Of a stretch of DNA of 64,000 nucleotides, positions 1 through 11,580 are shown piece by piece. The notes beneath the pieces were generated by a model. That model made no database searches, was not told the origin of the DNA, and worked only from the letters and a program-made list of their open reading frames with translations. Both the position numbers and the translations under genes were made by a program. The stretch's first letter is position 1. Every line of letters starts with the position of its first letter. Origin of the DNA: Diphasiastrum complanatum (lineage: Eukaryota > Streptophyta > Lycopodiopsida > Lycopodiales > Lycopodiaceae); the NCBI GenBank assembly GCA_029204225.1, contig CM055113.1, positions 24,362,357-24,426,356 of the forward strand. The letters run 5' to 3'.

Positions 1-1238
1 CAATGTGAAGAAAATTCACCGGAACTGTTTGTTTTGTGTGTGTTGCTTGTAAGACACATAATTTATGAGTCATTTGGATTCATTAGAGAATTGTGTGCAT
101 AGGATACTGAATTCTTGGATGACTATTTCTCAGTTGAAAAATAGACTTGATTCATTAGTGATAGTATCCCAGAGAGCTCAATCGGATACCGGATCCTAAT
201 GGTGCCAAGAATGGTAAACTGAATTTTGGAAATTTAGCAGAACTTTGTAATCTCTAGATGTTGTTCTAGGAGATTGTATAAAGTTTATATTGTAAAAGAT
301 GAATGCTATAAAGTCTTTAGTTTCTTGGTTGATTGTAGAATTTGGAACTCTATGATTGACGAATCATAAGATTCTAAATGTTTATGATTGACGGATCATA
401 AATTGATACTTAAAAGTCATTTGAAGATTATAGGGAAATGTGAGGATTCTTAAGATAATGAATAATTCTTGATCAATTGGGTGAGTCAAGGATTTAGATC
501 TGTTATTTGAACTCTAAATTTTTATTCCAGTGCATACTGGAGATTGTATGGATCTCACAGGCCTTTCCATTAAGTAATTGTTTACTTATGAGGAATTGCT
601 TTCTTTACAGATTGTAGTCTATAAGTGCTTGTGTACAAAGTTCAGTCTATATCTCCAGTTTTGTAGGAGACAGATAAATCTATTAAGATACAAATATATG
701 TTGATTTCTTGCATATGATGTTAGAAATGGGGCTGCTAACTCATTAGAGTAACTGCAGTACTCTGGTTTGATGTTATAATTATCTGAGACTTGATGGATC
801 TCCTAGAGATTTTAGATGATTGAATTATAGTATTTTAGAGTATTTTAATATTCTAAGAATATTTGTACCAAGAAGCATTATTTTCTACAAGAAATTGAAA
901 TGGAATTTCTTTAGCTTTTGGATTTGATCTCTAAAATAAAGAAGTTAATCCACCTAGTGGTTCATGTAATTAGGATTACATGAAGGTGATGAACTTTTGT
1001 TTTGGAGTAGATCAACCCATTTGGAAGATTTATAGCTTAGTGTATCTTTTGGAATTTGAATTAGTATTCAAGAGTAGAGGCTCATTAAAGAATTGTTGCT
1101 TCTCTGAGTGCTTATTCAGATGCAAAGATTGGACTAAGAATAATGATTCATGGAAAAGATTTGAAAGCTTAAGGAATAGTTTCATGTTTTTTTTTTTTTT
1201 TCCGTTCTGAGGACAGAATCTGTTTAAGAGAGGAAGAA
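1..1238 (+). other. Decayed 3' part of a Gypsy-like element, no usable reading frame
   Basis: No protein could be recognised here; frames are short and AT-rich. The end of the stretch has a purine-rich tract (about 1226-1238) shortly after a 'gaggacagaatc' stretch. That arrangement resembles the segment between the end of pol and the 3' LTR in plant Ty3/Gypsy elements. I infer that the window opens inside such an element. It could instead be unrelated intergenic DNA with a chance purine tract. Confidence 0.35.
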
Positions 1239-1726
1239 TATTACGGCCATATTCGGTTAAGGACCTGGAATAGTCCTAAGATGGTAGACCGGCCCTCTAA
1301 TGTTTGAGATTATTGGTCACGCCTAGATCTTATTCCACATCGAGGCCTGTTGGTGACTAATGACCTTGAGAGGACCCAGACACTCTAATTGAGACATATG
1401 GAGTAGTGCATGTACATGTGACTGATATAGGCAGGAGGTATGCATGTAGAGCTGTAACCTATTTATAGTTGACCTGCATGGGGATTGCATGTGCTCATGC
1501 ATAGGATCCTACTCTCCATATATTGAGGTAGTGATTATTCTGTTGACGACTTGGTCTAGGTTACCTGTTGAGATCTTCTCCTCTTGCTATCACATGGCAT
1601 GGCTTGGGGGCTATATCCAGGAGGATTATCCAGGAGGGATCTAGGTTTGGTTGGGTGGTTATGCTCCTCAATCTCTCTTGCGTTTTTCTATCCTCATCTT
1701 AGGGGTTTTCCCTAGTGGTCTTTACA
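1239..1726 (+). repeat. Probable 3' LTR of the Gypsy-like element at the left edge
   Basis: The stretch follows directly after a polypurine tract, contains a TATA-like 'ctatttatag' near 1459, and ends in 'ttaca'. A Copia reverse-transcriptase frame begins immediately afterwards in mid-protein. This fits an LTR end abutting interrupted host sequence. The other LTR would lie outside the window, so neither LTR identity nor a target duplication can be tested. Confidence 0.35.
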
Positions 1727-3243
1727 GAAGGGATGCCATGCAAAAGGAGTATGATGTTCTTATGGAGAATCATACATGGAAGCTTGTGGATCTTCCTCAT
1801 GGAAGAAAACCACTTGAGTGCAAATGGATCTATAGATTGAAGTATAATCAAGATGGGAGCATCAACAAACACAAGGCAAGGCTAGTGGCAAAGGGGTTCT
1901 TGCAAACCAAGGTAGTAGATTTTGATGAAACTTTTGCTCCTGTTGCTAAACTAGTTTCCATAAGGTTGAACATTTCTCTTGCAACTACTTTCAATTGGCC
2001 TCTATTTCAACTTGATGTGACTATTGCATTTCTCAACGGATATTTGGAAGTGGAGATCTTCATGAGGCAACCCAAGGGCTTCATCAAAGAAGATCAAGAG
2101 AAAAAAGTGTGTTTGTTGCTAGAAAGCCTTTATGGGCTTAAGCAAGCACCTAGATCTTGGTACTCTAGGTTGAATACTTTCTTGAACTCTATAAAATTTG
2201 TTGTAGGTGCTTATGATCCTTCTTTGTACTTACGATTCAATGATGGTAAGATCATCATTCTCATTTTGTATGTTGATGACATTATCCTTAGTGGAAGTGA
2301 TCATGATGGTATACAAGAAGTGAAAGTAGCATTGTTTAAAGAGTTTAAGATGGTGGATCTTGGTAATCTTCATTTTATATTAGGAATAGAAGTTTCAAGA
2401 GGCAAGGATTTGAGTTTTATTTTTCAATTCAAATATGCTTCTTCTATCTTAGAAAAGTTTGAAATGAAAGATTGTAAAGGAGTAGAAACTCCTATGGAGC
2501 AAAATGTAAAAGTTTCCAATAGTGATGATGAAGCATCCTTTGAGGACATCACACTATATAGGAGACTTGTAGGCTCCTTGATCTATCTTACTATAACTAG
2601 GCCTTATCTAAGTTATAGTGTAGGTAAACTTAGCCAATCTATGCAAAATCCATTGGTTTGTCATTGGAAAAATGCAAAAAGGGTGTTGAGGTACATCTCG
2701 ACCACCAAGAACTTTGGCATTTTATATGATGGATCTAATATTGCCTTAAGGGCATATTCATATGCTGATTTTGCAGGTGATAAGGTGGATAGGAGGTCCA
2801 CAAGTGCTTTTGTTACCTTCCTTTGCAATGGCATAGTGTCTTGGCTTTCCAAAAGGCAAGATACTATTTCTCTATCTTCAACCGAATCGGAATACAAGGC
2901 ACTAACATCCACAACAAAGGAGATCCTATGGTTGAAGAGGCTTTTGGTGGAGTTGCAAGTCATGGAGGCCGAGGAGCAGCCAATAATATTTTGTGACAAC
3001 CAATCAAGCCAAGCATTAGCAACCAATCCCATATTCCATGCAAGGAGCAAGCACATAGAGATTGCTCACCATTTTGTGAGGGAAAAGGTTCAAACAAAGG
3101 AGATCAAGCTACATCATGTGTCTTCTTTAGATTGCCTTGCTGATCTACTCACTAAAGCCTTGCCAAAGGCTTCATTTATCAAGTTAAGATCAGCTTTAGG
3201 AGTTGTAGATAGATGTACTATAGTTGTATCATGTAAAAATTGA
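1727..3243 (+). pseudogene. Ty1/Copia pol fragment: reverse transcriptase and RNase H
   Basis: One open frame gives a nearly complete Copia RT plus RNase H. Visible landmarks in order: CKWIYRLKYN and KARLVAKGF (RT start), FQLDVTIAFLNG, SLYGLKQAPRSWY, the catalytic LYVDDIIL near 2266, ADFAGDKVDRRST, SSTESEYKAL, and the RNase H tail from CDNQSS to IEIAHHFVREK. Real homology begins near the Met at 1738; residues upstream in the same frame look like read-through from the adjoining LTR. Gag, protease and integrase are missing on the left, where Gypsy-like sequence abuts. RT and RNase H themselves look intact, but the element cannot be autonomous as seen here. Confidence 0.9.
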
Positions 3244-3250
3244 GGAGGAG

Positions 3251-3886
3251 TGTTAGAATTTAGCAATTTTCACATGATTTTTGATGTATCTTTGACATCT
3301 ATGTGGATCCACACGTGTGAGGACCTGTCCACACGTGTGAAATGACACTTGTAATATTCAGATTCATTTTGATTAGCTTTCATTTGATTCTAATATGACA
3401 TCTCCTAAATTGTTAGGTCCTAGATTGTAGGAATCTAGAAGGTCAACACAAACCACTAATGGATGATGTGGAAAACTTGATAGATCTTATCCAAAGTAGA
3501 TATGGATGAGTACAATGAGCTGTCCCAGACGTGTTGGATGAAACAACTTAGAGAGAGATTATGATAATTTTGTACTTGATCCATGATGGATCCATTATTG
3601 ATCTAATGATGAGAAACATTGGTTTGTGAAGCAATCTTGGTGTTTACACTCTCTTAAGCACTTTCTTTGTGGATGTATGCTAAGTAAATGTTTAGTAAAC
3701 TATTTCTCTGTTATCAGGCCATACAGTAGCTGTACTTCACACGTGTGAAACCGTGGGTCATCATTTTTTATTGTTCTTGCTTGGAAACACAAAGATTGTC
3801 AAGTAGAAGCTAGATTTGGAAGCTAGTCTTGATATAGATCAAGATCCCAAGCTACCAATCACTCTTTGTGATCATTTGTAGATCAA
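3251..3886 (+). repeat. 3' LTR of the plus-strand Copia element (right end uncertain)
   Basis: Immediately after the pol stop there is a polypurine tract (gaggaggag, 3242-3250) followed by a TG start at 3251, the standard position of a 3' LTR. The stretch holds three perfect CACACGTGTG palindromes (3310, 3330, 3738). The end at about 3886 is a guess from a 'gatca' end; no second LTR is available for comparison. Confidence 0.6.
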
Positions 3887-4650
3887 ATTCAGTCCTTTAC
3901 TCTGAAATTTGACACTTTGATGGCAGTAGCCACCCGAGATCCCAACTGTTTGGTGACCAACATGTGGAGAAGATATCCACACTTGGTAGTTTGAGATCTC
4001 TTGGTGGTATGTGATCCATCTTGGAGGTATGGACTTCAACCATGGTGACGAAAATTTTTGATGCCGCTCGAAGATGGGAATCTGTGAGGAGGCGGATGGT
4101 GATCCTGTCGTTGGTTTGGGCAATAGTTTTGTCGTCCTCTGTCAGAAACTTGGTAAAATACTTGGCATCATAACTCGTGCCCTTGCCATGGATCGTCTCT
4201 CCGAGATTAGGAATTCCAATGCTCAGGAGAGATGTTGATGATGGTGGAGCTGCCGGCCTTAGATGTGATCTTGAATGTTTGGAACTCATCCGAGTATGTC
4301 AAGTAGGCAGCTTGGATCAGGCTCTCCCTCTTTTCATAAGAATGTCCTTGGCTAGGATAAGCTACTCAACATAATGCTTGATACAGATCATAAAGATATC
4401 CTCTAAATAAGGCCTAGGGGGTTTACGCTAATGGATCGAGAGCGAGGAGTCATGGGAGGCCATGGTAGCAGTGATTCTAGATTGTTCTGGCAAGTTTGAA
4501 AATTCTAAAAAAATTTGGCATGAACTCAAGAGCAGGAATCTAGAATGAATTTGTGGAGAGAAGGGGGGAGGTCTATGTCAGAAATGGTGAACTCCTACAA
4601 CTTTGTCACAGCACGAACAAGACACGAAGAAAGTAAAAGCTTTTGCGACA
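3887..4650. other. Decayed sequence ending in the 5' LTR of the next Copia element
   Basis: No protein family could be recognised. A minus-strand frame at 3897-4289 and neighbouring short frames look protein-like but broken. The right end (…gcgaca, 4650) directly precedes a tRNA primer-binding site, so the last part should be a 5' LTR. Its left boundary is not visible. Confidence 0.4.
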
Positions 4651-4664
4651 TGGTATCAGAGCCA
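4651..4664 (+). other. Retrotransposon primer-binding site (initiator-Met tRNA type)
   Basis: TGGTATCAGAGCCA is the usual plant LTR-retrotransposon primer site, complementary to the 3' end of initiator methionine tRNA. It starts right after a CA-ending LTR and lies 51 bases before the gag start at 4716. Confidence 0.85.
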
Positions 4665-4715
4665 ACAAGTTATCACTACTGATATCCCAGCAGTGATTCT
4701 TCCAGACAACACAAT

Positions 4716-5810
4716 ATGGCTATGACAATCCAGACCAGAGTAGCAATCAGTCTTGATGGTGCAAATTATAGAAGCTGGAAATTCAAAATCAAAACACTCC
4801 TGAAGGGCGAAGACATCTGGTCAGTGACCGAGCTCTCAGAGGTGAAGCCTCCAAGGAGAGCTAAATGGATCAGAAAGGATGAGCGCGCAATGGCGATCAT
4901 CATTTTGTCCATAAATGAGGATCCACTCATGCAGATTGAAGACTGCAAAAGCAGCCATGCAGCGTGGGAAAGATTAAAGCAGAAGTATGAAGTGAGGACT
5001 ACAGCTTCAGTCATGCACCTTCACAATCAACTACAATCTATACGGTGGGATTGCAACCAGTTAGATCAGCATGTTGAGAAGATTAGAGCGATCTTCGCTC
5101 AACTCGCTGCATCAGGACAGGAGCACCATGTCCCAGCACCACAACAGCTGAAGTACTTCATGAAAGCTCTACCGACGTCCTATTAGCCGTTGAGAGTGCT
5201 CATAATGAGTCTACCAGATATGACATTCGACAAAGCAGTCAGTATTGTTGCTGATGAGAGACTGATGAGAGACAAAGGAGAGGGAAGCAGTGATCAAGAG
5301 AAGGCTCTCTTCACAAAAGAAAGGAAGAAGAACAAAAACAAGACAAGATTCGAGAAGACAAAGTCCTTGAATCAACAATCTTCTTCCTGCAATCACTGCC
5401 ACAAACCAGGCCATACGACCAACAAATGCTGGTTCAATCCAGCAATACCTTGCATGCATTGCAAGAAGAAAGGGCATTCTGCATACAACTACAAATTCCA
5501 CCCAAAAAGGAAAGACAGAGCTAAAAAGACAAACGTTGTAGAGTCATCAAAGGATGCTGAAAGAGGTGATGAAGCTTTCACGATACTCGACAAAGCTTCG
5601 ACAAGCTACTCTGAACACGACTACAATGTAGTCATCGATTTAGGAGCAACATCTCACATAGCTTGCAACAAGAAAATCTTGATCAACTTTCGCGAACTCG
5701 AAACAGAGCAGTGATTCTAGGTGATGGAAGCAGACACGATGTCAAAGGCATCGGCTCTCTACAGCTACGAGCACTGTCAGGCCAAGCAGAGCTGCCAGGA
5801 GCACTCTATA
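4716..5810 (+). pseudogene. Ty1/Copia gag and protease remnant
   Basis: The first frame (4716-5185) is a Copia-type gag: DGANYRSWKFKIK at the N-terminus, then DERAMAIIILSI and WERLKQKYEV. It stops at a TAG (5183-5185). The same protein continues from 5190 with MSLPDMTFDKAV, two CCHC-like knuckles (CNHCHKPGHTTNKC and CMHCKKKGHSAYNY) and a protease site VIDLGATSHIACN, where the usual DSGAT is DLGAT. Homology breaks near 5810 and the rest of pol is absent. The protein is clearly related to the minus-strand element at 53511-57050. The broken frame and altered protease motif indicate a dead copy. Confidence 0.85.
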
Positions 5811-6385
5811 CTTTTTTTGTCAGGAATTCGCAACTATATCCAGAAATCGTCCAGCGTCCACGATTTCCTAATGAGGGTCATGAATTTTGAGGCAGTGTTC
5901 TGAGGGTCAGCGAATTTTTGTAAGTGATTTTTGTGTCCCAAAATAAAAAAAAATGTTTGACAATACAAAAATGTGTCTGATCAAAATTTGCGGAGATGAC
6001 AGAGAATTCTGGATGATTCTGAGCTTCAGTGAATTATCTGCAAATTCTGTCAGTGGGTATTTGACGCAAAAAACCGTTTTTTTTTTTAATTTCTAGAAAA
6101 TGTGTCTCTATGACAGAATTCGTGGAGGCCAAAAATGACTCCTGCACTGTAAAAAAGTAGTCGGACGAATTTTATCTGTGAAGGTGGTGAGACAAATGTT
6201 CTGAAAAGAATGATTTCTATGGTTTTCTCAGAAAAAAAAATACTGATTGTATGTCTGATCTGATAGTATCTTGATGTTCTGAAACAAGAAAACACAGCAA
6301 AAAAAAATGACAAGCAGGCATTAAGAAAATTAAAAAAAAAATAGGAAAAAAAATAACTAATACATATCAAGATAAAAGTAGGGCT
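5811..6385. other. Non-coding, A/T-run-rich spacer between two retroelement remnants
   Basis: Several A or T runs are present and no recognisable frame. It lies where the 3' untranslated region of the minus-strand Gypsy remnant would be, but no LTR or primer site was found. Confidence 0.4.
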
Positions 6386-8160
6386 CATTGTACTTTCTCA
6401 GTCCACTCTTATTGACCACAGTGTCTAAGATATCGCTTTGAAGGTTGTACATATCCAGAGGCAAAGATTTTTTGAATGACATAAGGACCTTGGCCAGAAA
6501 ATTTCAGTTTTCCTTTAAAGGCTTTGGCCTGGTATAGCAGGACCTTATCTTTGACCTGAAATTCTCTGAGTTTCAAAGATCGATCATGCCATGCTTTTTG
6601 TCAACGTTTGTGAACTTGTTGAGCATGGATGTTGATCTATCGTATTTCACATAGTTGTTCCAGATGGAATAACCTATTTGCTAGAGTCTGTTGATTTTCT
6701 AGCTCCAGATTATAGGCCACTCGAAGAGATGGGATATGGAATTCTACAGGCATAACGGCTTCTTGGCCATATGCTAACTGGAAAGGGATTAAGCCTGTGG
6801 TAAGCCCATAGAGCAGCATGAAGTTTGAGCTCCCAATCAGATCGGCTGGATTCGACGGTTTTAGTGAGAATTTCACATAGGATTTTATTGGTGGATTCCG
6901 TCTGGCCATTGCATCATGGATAATATGGGGAACTTTTTCGATGTACCACAAAAAATTTGGAAAGAAGATCTGCTGTGATAGAGTTCAAAAAATGTGTACC
7001 CCTATCACTGATAAGTTCTAGAGGACATCTGAAACGAAAATAACGTGTTCATAAAAAATTTTTGTGGTAGAACGAGCATCAGCATTGCGAACAACTCTTG
7101 CTTCAGCCCATTTGGTATAATAGTCTATAGCTACTATGATGTAATGAGATTGTGTGTGCCTAGCAGTGGGACTAATAGGTCCAACGTAATCAATCCCCCA
7201 TTTTTGGAAAGCTTGATCAGTAGTTATAGGGTATAAAGACATGTAGTTGGTCTTTTGAAATCGTTTTGTGCGTTGGCAGACATCACAACCCTTTGTGTAA
7301 TTGTGTGTATCCTTAAAGGGTGTTGGCCACCAAAAACCGGCCAAGAGGATTTTCTTAGTAGTCATTTCAAAAGAGAAATGACCTGCTCCAATACCTTCAT
7401 GAGTGTGGAAAATGACAGAGGGTATTTCACCTTCAGTAAGACAACATTGAATGATTCCATCTAACCTTTGCTTGTATAGTTGGCCTGCAATTAACATATA
7501 AGGTTTGGTTTTCTGGACCAACGCGCGTTGTTCAAGTTTAGATAAGGAAGGATCCATCTGCCTTGAGGTTAAATATTTGGTAATTTCCTTGGCCCATACG
7601 GGTGTAGAGTCAACCTAGAATAAGATGGCATCGGGTAAATCATCGTTGACATCTTGATCTGGGGTGGATAGGTTAGGGATTCGGGACAGATGATCGGCTA
7701 AAAAATATTGAACTCCTTTACGAACCACGATCCTAAACTCAAATTCTCGCAGTAATAGGATCCATCAAGTAATGCGACCTGTTGTGCAAGTCTTGTTGAT
7801 GAGGTACAATAGTGCTTGATGATCAGTGAAGAAGGCAAAAACTTTTCCTAGTAGATAATGGTGAAACTTCTGAATCGCATATACCATTGTCAAGGCTTCA
7901 CACTCAATACTGGTATAATTGACTTCAACAGGTATCAATTGTGTACTGAGAAAACGGATTGGGTAATCTTTTTTTAATTCTCCCGGTTGAATGATCTCCA
8001 ATGGCATACTTGGATGTATTGGTATGTACATGGAATTCTTTGGAATAGTCAGGAGCTCGGAGGATAGGTGCATTGATAAGGGCTTCTTTGAGTTGATTAA
8101 ATGTGACGCGTTGTTCATCCGTCCATTTGAGTACCACAACTACTTTGTAGATTAAGCAGA
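6386..8160 (-). pseudogene. Ty3/Gypsy pol remnant: RNase H, integrase and its C-terminal domain
   Basis: Reading leftwards from 8139: the RT/RNase H connection (WTDEQRVTFNQLKEAL, APILRAPDYSKEFHVHTN), then RNase H (ECEALTMVYAIQKFHHYL, FFTDHQALLYL). From 7557 comes integrase with the zinc-binding stretch (HTHEGIGAGHF … CDVCQRTK) and the core (KWGIDYVGPI, IIVAIDYYTKWAEA). Near 6951-6637 is the distal integrase (AYGQEAVMPVEF). The region to about 6386 encodes a GPY/F-like tail (LKFSGQGPYVIQKIF). Frames are broken between these blocks. RT proper, gag and both LTRs are missing; the right side is cut at the Copia element starting at 8161. This is a dead non-LTR-bounded fragment. Confidence 0.85.
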
Positions 8161-8837
8161 CTTTATTAGTACAGTACTAAGGACCATAAATGGATCTTTG
8201 AATGATCCACAAGGTTGATTGTGTGCTTGTTAAACTACTCATCAGAAAACAAGATCTAGTTTAGCAACTTGATAGAAAACAAGTAGAGACAATCAGAGCA
8301 TTGATCAAAAACTATAATCCGACTTCACACATGTGAAAATGAGGCTGTAGTACGGCCTGTAGACAAAGTTTAGAGTGTGCCAAAGCTGAGTTTCATTGGA
8401 ATCAATCACTATCATCATACAATGAGAGAAAACTCGAGTTTCTCCTTGAGGCTCCAAAACGTTTCTATCTCTTCACTATGGAGAATGAGAATACATAGTA
8501 AAAGACACTTCCTTTGCCAAGTTAGGTGAAAATCCAGCATGTAATAAGGAAGTAGACTCAACTTTCTTGCCCTAATGTGAAAACCCTAGCCTAGATCCAA
8601 GAGTCATGCTTGGTAGGTGCATGGTAGGTACAAATCTCATCATAAATCATGGTCTAGGTCCTACAAAGTAGGAATCACTACCAAATGAACACAACCACTC
8701 CTCTTGACTCGTGGTAACCTACTTTAGGTGTGGATTTACAAGTGGCACTTTGGCCTTTCAAGTGACTAACAAAAAATATTGACAAAATGTACAATATTCT
8801 ACATGGCTAGATTTGTCAATGTAGGCAATTTTTCACA
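8161..8837 (-). repeat. 3' LTR of the outer Copia element
   Basis: It aligns along its length with 17660-18349, with roughly 5% differences and small gaps. It ends in TTCACA followed by the polypurine tract. The first 14 bases match the other LTR poorly (no TG start). Confidence 0.85.
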
Positions 8838-9967
8838 CTCCTCCTCAAATCTAGCCTTGGAAACCACAATGCTTTTATCAATCACTCCAACTGAAGATCT
8901 AAGCTTGAAAAATAAATCTTTAGGTAAAGATTTAGTAAACAAATCAACCAAAACTTGATGATGCACATGTTGGAGCTTTACCTCTTTGGCTTGCACTTTC
9001 TCCCTCACGAAATGATGAGCAATCTCGATGTGTTTGCTCCTTGCATGAATTGTAGGATTAGTTGCAAGTGATTGGGCTGATTGATTGTCAGAATAGATGA
9101 TAGGGATCTCCTTTTCCAGGAAATGAAGCTCCACCAATAGTCTTTTGAGCCACAAGACCTCTTTGCATGTTGATGTCAAGGCCTTGTATTCGGATTCTGT
9201 GGAAGATAAGGAGATGGTATCTTGCTTTTTGGAAAGCCATGATACTACTCCATCACATCGAAAGGTGGCCAAAGCACTTGTTGATCTTCTATCCACTTTG
9301 TCACCTGCAAAATCCGAGTCACTATAGGCTCTTAAGCCAAGATTAGTCCCTCTATACAAAATGCCAAAATTCTTAGTAGATGAAATGTATCTAAGATTTC
9401 TGTTGGCCATCTTCCATCTATTTCTTCTCTCACTCACTCCATTTTGTTGAGGGGTGTATGGACATGACAACTGCCTCTTTATGCCATTAGAACTACAAAA
9501 GTCAATCAACTTATTGCAGATATATTCACCTATATTATCACTCTTTAATACCTTAATCTTGGCACTAAGTTGATTTTCTACCAAAGTCTTGAACTTTACA
9601 AAAGAATCGAACACCATAGATTTGCTAGACAAGAGGTACATCCAACAATATCTAGAATAGTCATCAATGAAGATAACATAATACTTGGCACCACCATTAG
9701 ACTCATGTGAAAAGCTATGAACATCTGAATGGATGAGTTCAAGAGGAGAGCTTGATCTTGATGTAGATCTTGAGAAGGGTAGTTTGTGAGCCTTTGAGAG
9801 GCTGCATGCTTCACATCTCTTTCCACACTTTGACAATGCTTGGGGAGTCCAACTGCAAGCTCCTTTGCAATCATAGATTCCATGGCTTTGAAGCTCGGGT
9901 GGCCCAACCTTTTGCACCATAGTTCCACCTTTGATAACTGCACCTTTTCCAAGTTAATACTCTCCAC
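8838..9967 (-). pseudogene. Copia integrase fragment fused to RNase H (RT deleted)
   Basis: Reading leftwards from 9967, a GAG-pre-integrase segment (WCKRLGHPSFKAMESM, then CEACSLSKAHKLPF after a frame change) leads into the integrase core: LELIHSDVHSFS, YVIFIDDYSRYCW, LKSDNIGEY, YTPQQNGVSERRNR. Directly after RRNR the frame changes to KMANRNLRYISSTKN, which belongs to the end of RT/start of RNase H. It continues through SDSDFAGDKVDRRST, SLSSTESEYKAL and HIEIAHHFVREKVQ. So integrase is joined in frame to RNase H, and all of RT, including the YVDD site, is missing. This must be a deletion derivative. Confidence 0.88.
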
Positions 9968-10028
9968 TACAATATTAGCGGCAAGCTTAAATAATCTACC
10001 TTGCTTAAAGCCTTTGGCTATACATTCC

Positions 10029-10341
10029 TCATTTCAAACAAACTCCATGCTTAAATTGTACATCAAGACCATTATCCATTAACTGGCCAACACTAAGCAA
10101 ATTCTTGGTTAGCTTAGGAACATAAAGAACATTCTCAAGATTCATCCTTTTGGATGATCCAACATACAATGGAATGGTTTCTATTCCACTTATCTTACAT
10201 TCTTGAATACTTGCAGTATAGATTGATCTATGTAAAACATTGTAAGAAAGTAAAGTGGAGAAAATGTCCTTTTGATATGTCATGAGGGAACTAGCCCCAC
10301 TATCCATCCACCAAGAATCATTGGTGTTGCTCTTGGATAAT
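10029..10341 (-). pseudogene. Copia protease segment of the outer element
   Basis: The frame contains the aspartic protease signature WWMDSGASS and downstream NVLYVPKLTKNLLSVGQL, as in Copia polyproteins. It was interrupted by the nested element: the residues before the break (…LSKSNTNDS) continue the gag end SLMVSNKPP found beyond 16139, across the GGTGG target duplication. Confidence 0.85.
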
Positions 10342-10346
10342 GGTGG

Positions 10347-11080
10347 TGTGAAGTTTTTAGCACGTGTGAACTTCACCACACACCCTACAGGATCTTACTG
10401 AGGTGCTGTGCTTGCACAAGATTGATCAAAGAACAGTATGGTTGAAAAATCTAAGGCAAGAGCACAATGGCATACATGAGATGAAAAAATCTAACTCTTC
10501 ACTATGAGAAAATGAATGTCAGAAATAATTCTAAGAGTTCAGTATGAAAAAAAAAAAAGACTGCTCTCGGGGAGAGAGAGAAAATCAAGCATAGAAAACT
10601 CAGGTAGAGAGAGAATGAGTCCAAGACACCAAAATCTCAATATTCACAATGTGGCAAAACATGCCCAGCTTTTCCTACATGAGAGAGACTCGAATTCCTA
10701 TAGTGGAGTTGCATGGAAAGTCCACTTCACTGAACTAATTCACCTACCATAGATCCACATGTGTAACTGCATGCATGTATGTTGCATGTACTACATGTCA
10801 ACTCATAAAACTACCTAGACATGTGTAGATCACTGAGACTACTTTGCATGTTGCATGCATTGATTGCATGTGGCTTGCATGCATACAATAAGACTTTGCA
10901 TGCTATCTAAACATCTGCATGTCATCATAATTGAACCTATCTAACTCAAATCCAAGCTACACTAGAAGGATATGTGCTCAATTCACACTCCTTTTATGTA
11001 CAACATGAATCTTAGTGGAAATCACCATGGACATGGCCCCAAACTCGAGATAGGAAGCTAATATTTTAATAATCTTCACA
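10347..11080 (-). repeat. 3' LTR of the nested Copia element
   Basis: 734 bp, starts TGTGAAG and ends TTCACA; it pairs with 15403-16134. It includes many 'gcatg' repeats around 10750-10920 and a CACGTGTG motif near its start. Confidence 0.95.
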
Positions 11081-11088
11081 CTCCTCCT

Positions 11089-11580
11089 TAAAATTTATGC
11101 TCCTATCAACATAGACTTCAAAATTAGGCCAAGGTTTGACCTCATCTTCATAAAGACATTCTTGAGTAGAGGTTTGGTGAGAAGATCTACAACACAATCT
11201 GAAGATGAAACATGCTCCAATGAGATCTCTCTCCCAATGACTTTTTCTCTTACAAAATGATGAGCTACTTCAATATGCTTGCTCATTGCATGAAAGACTG
11301 GATTATTTGCAAGAGCCTGAGTAGAAATGTTATCATTCTTGATAATTGGTAAATCTTCATCTGCATAACAATTTAACTCCAAAAGTAGCCTTTTGATCCA
11401 TAAAACCTCCTTTGTTGTGGTTGTAAGAGATTTGTATTCAACTTCACAGGATGATAAGGAAATAGTTGTCTGCTTCTTTGATAGCCAAGAAACCAAATTT
11501 CCTCCAAGAAATATAGTGTAAGCACTTGTGGATTTCCTATCCAGTCTGTCCCCTACAAAATCTGAATCTGAAAAATCAAA
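11089..11580 (-). pseudogene. Copia RNase H, nested element
   Basis: The frame reads WLSKKQTTISLSSCEVEYKS, then TTTKEVLWIKRLLLEL, NNPVFHAMSKHIEVAHHFV and the typical DLLTKPL end before the polypurine tract. The segment joining it to RT (around 11497-11552) needs a frame change. The usual DNISAQAL is DNISTQAL. Confidence 0.85.

Noticed and set aside
2661-3056. Open frame antisense to the Copia RNase H
   Set aside because: It lies entirely opposite a well-supported RT/RNase H frame and has no family signature.
3897-4289. 130-residue minus-strand frame
   Set aside because: No recognisable domain; other frames in the same place look equally protein-like, so no product can be named.
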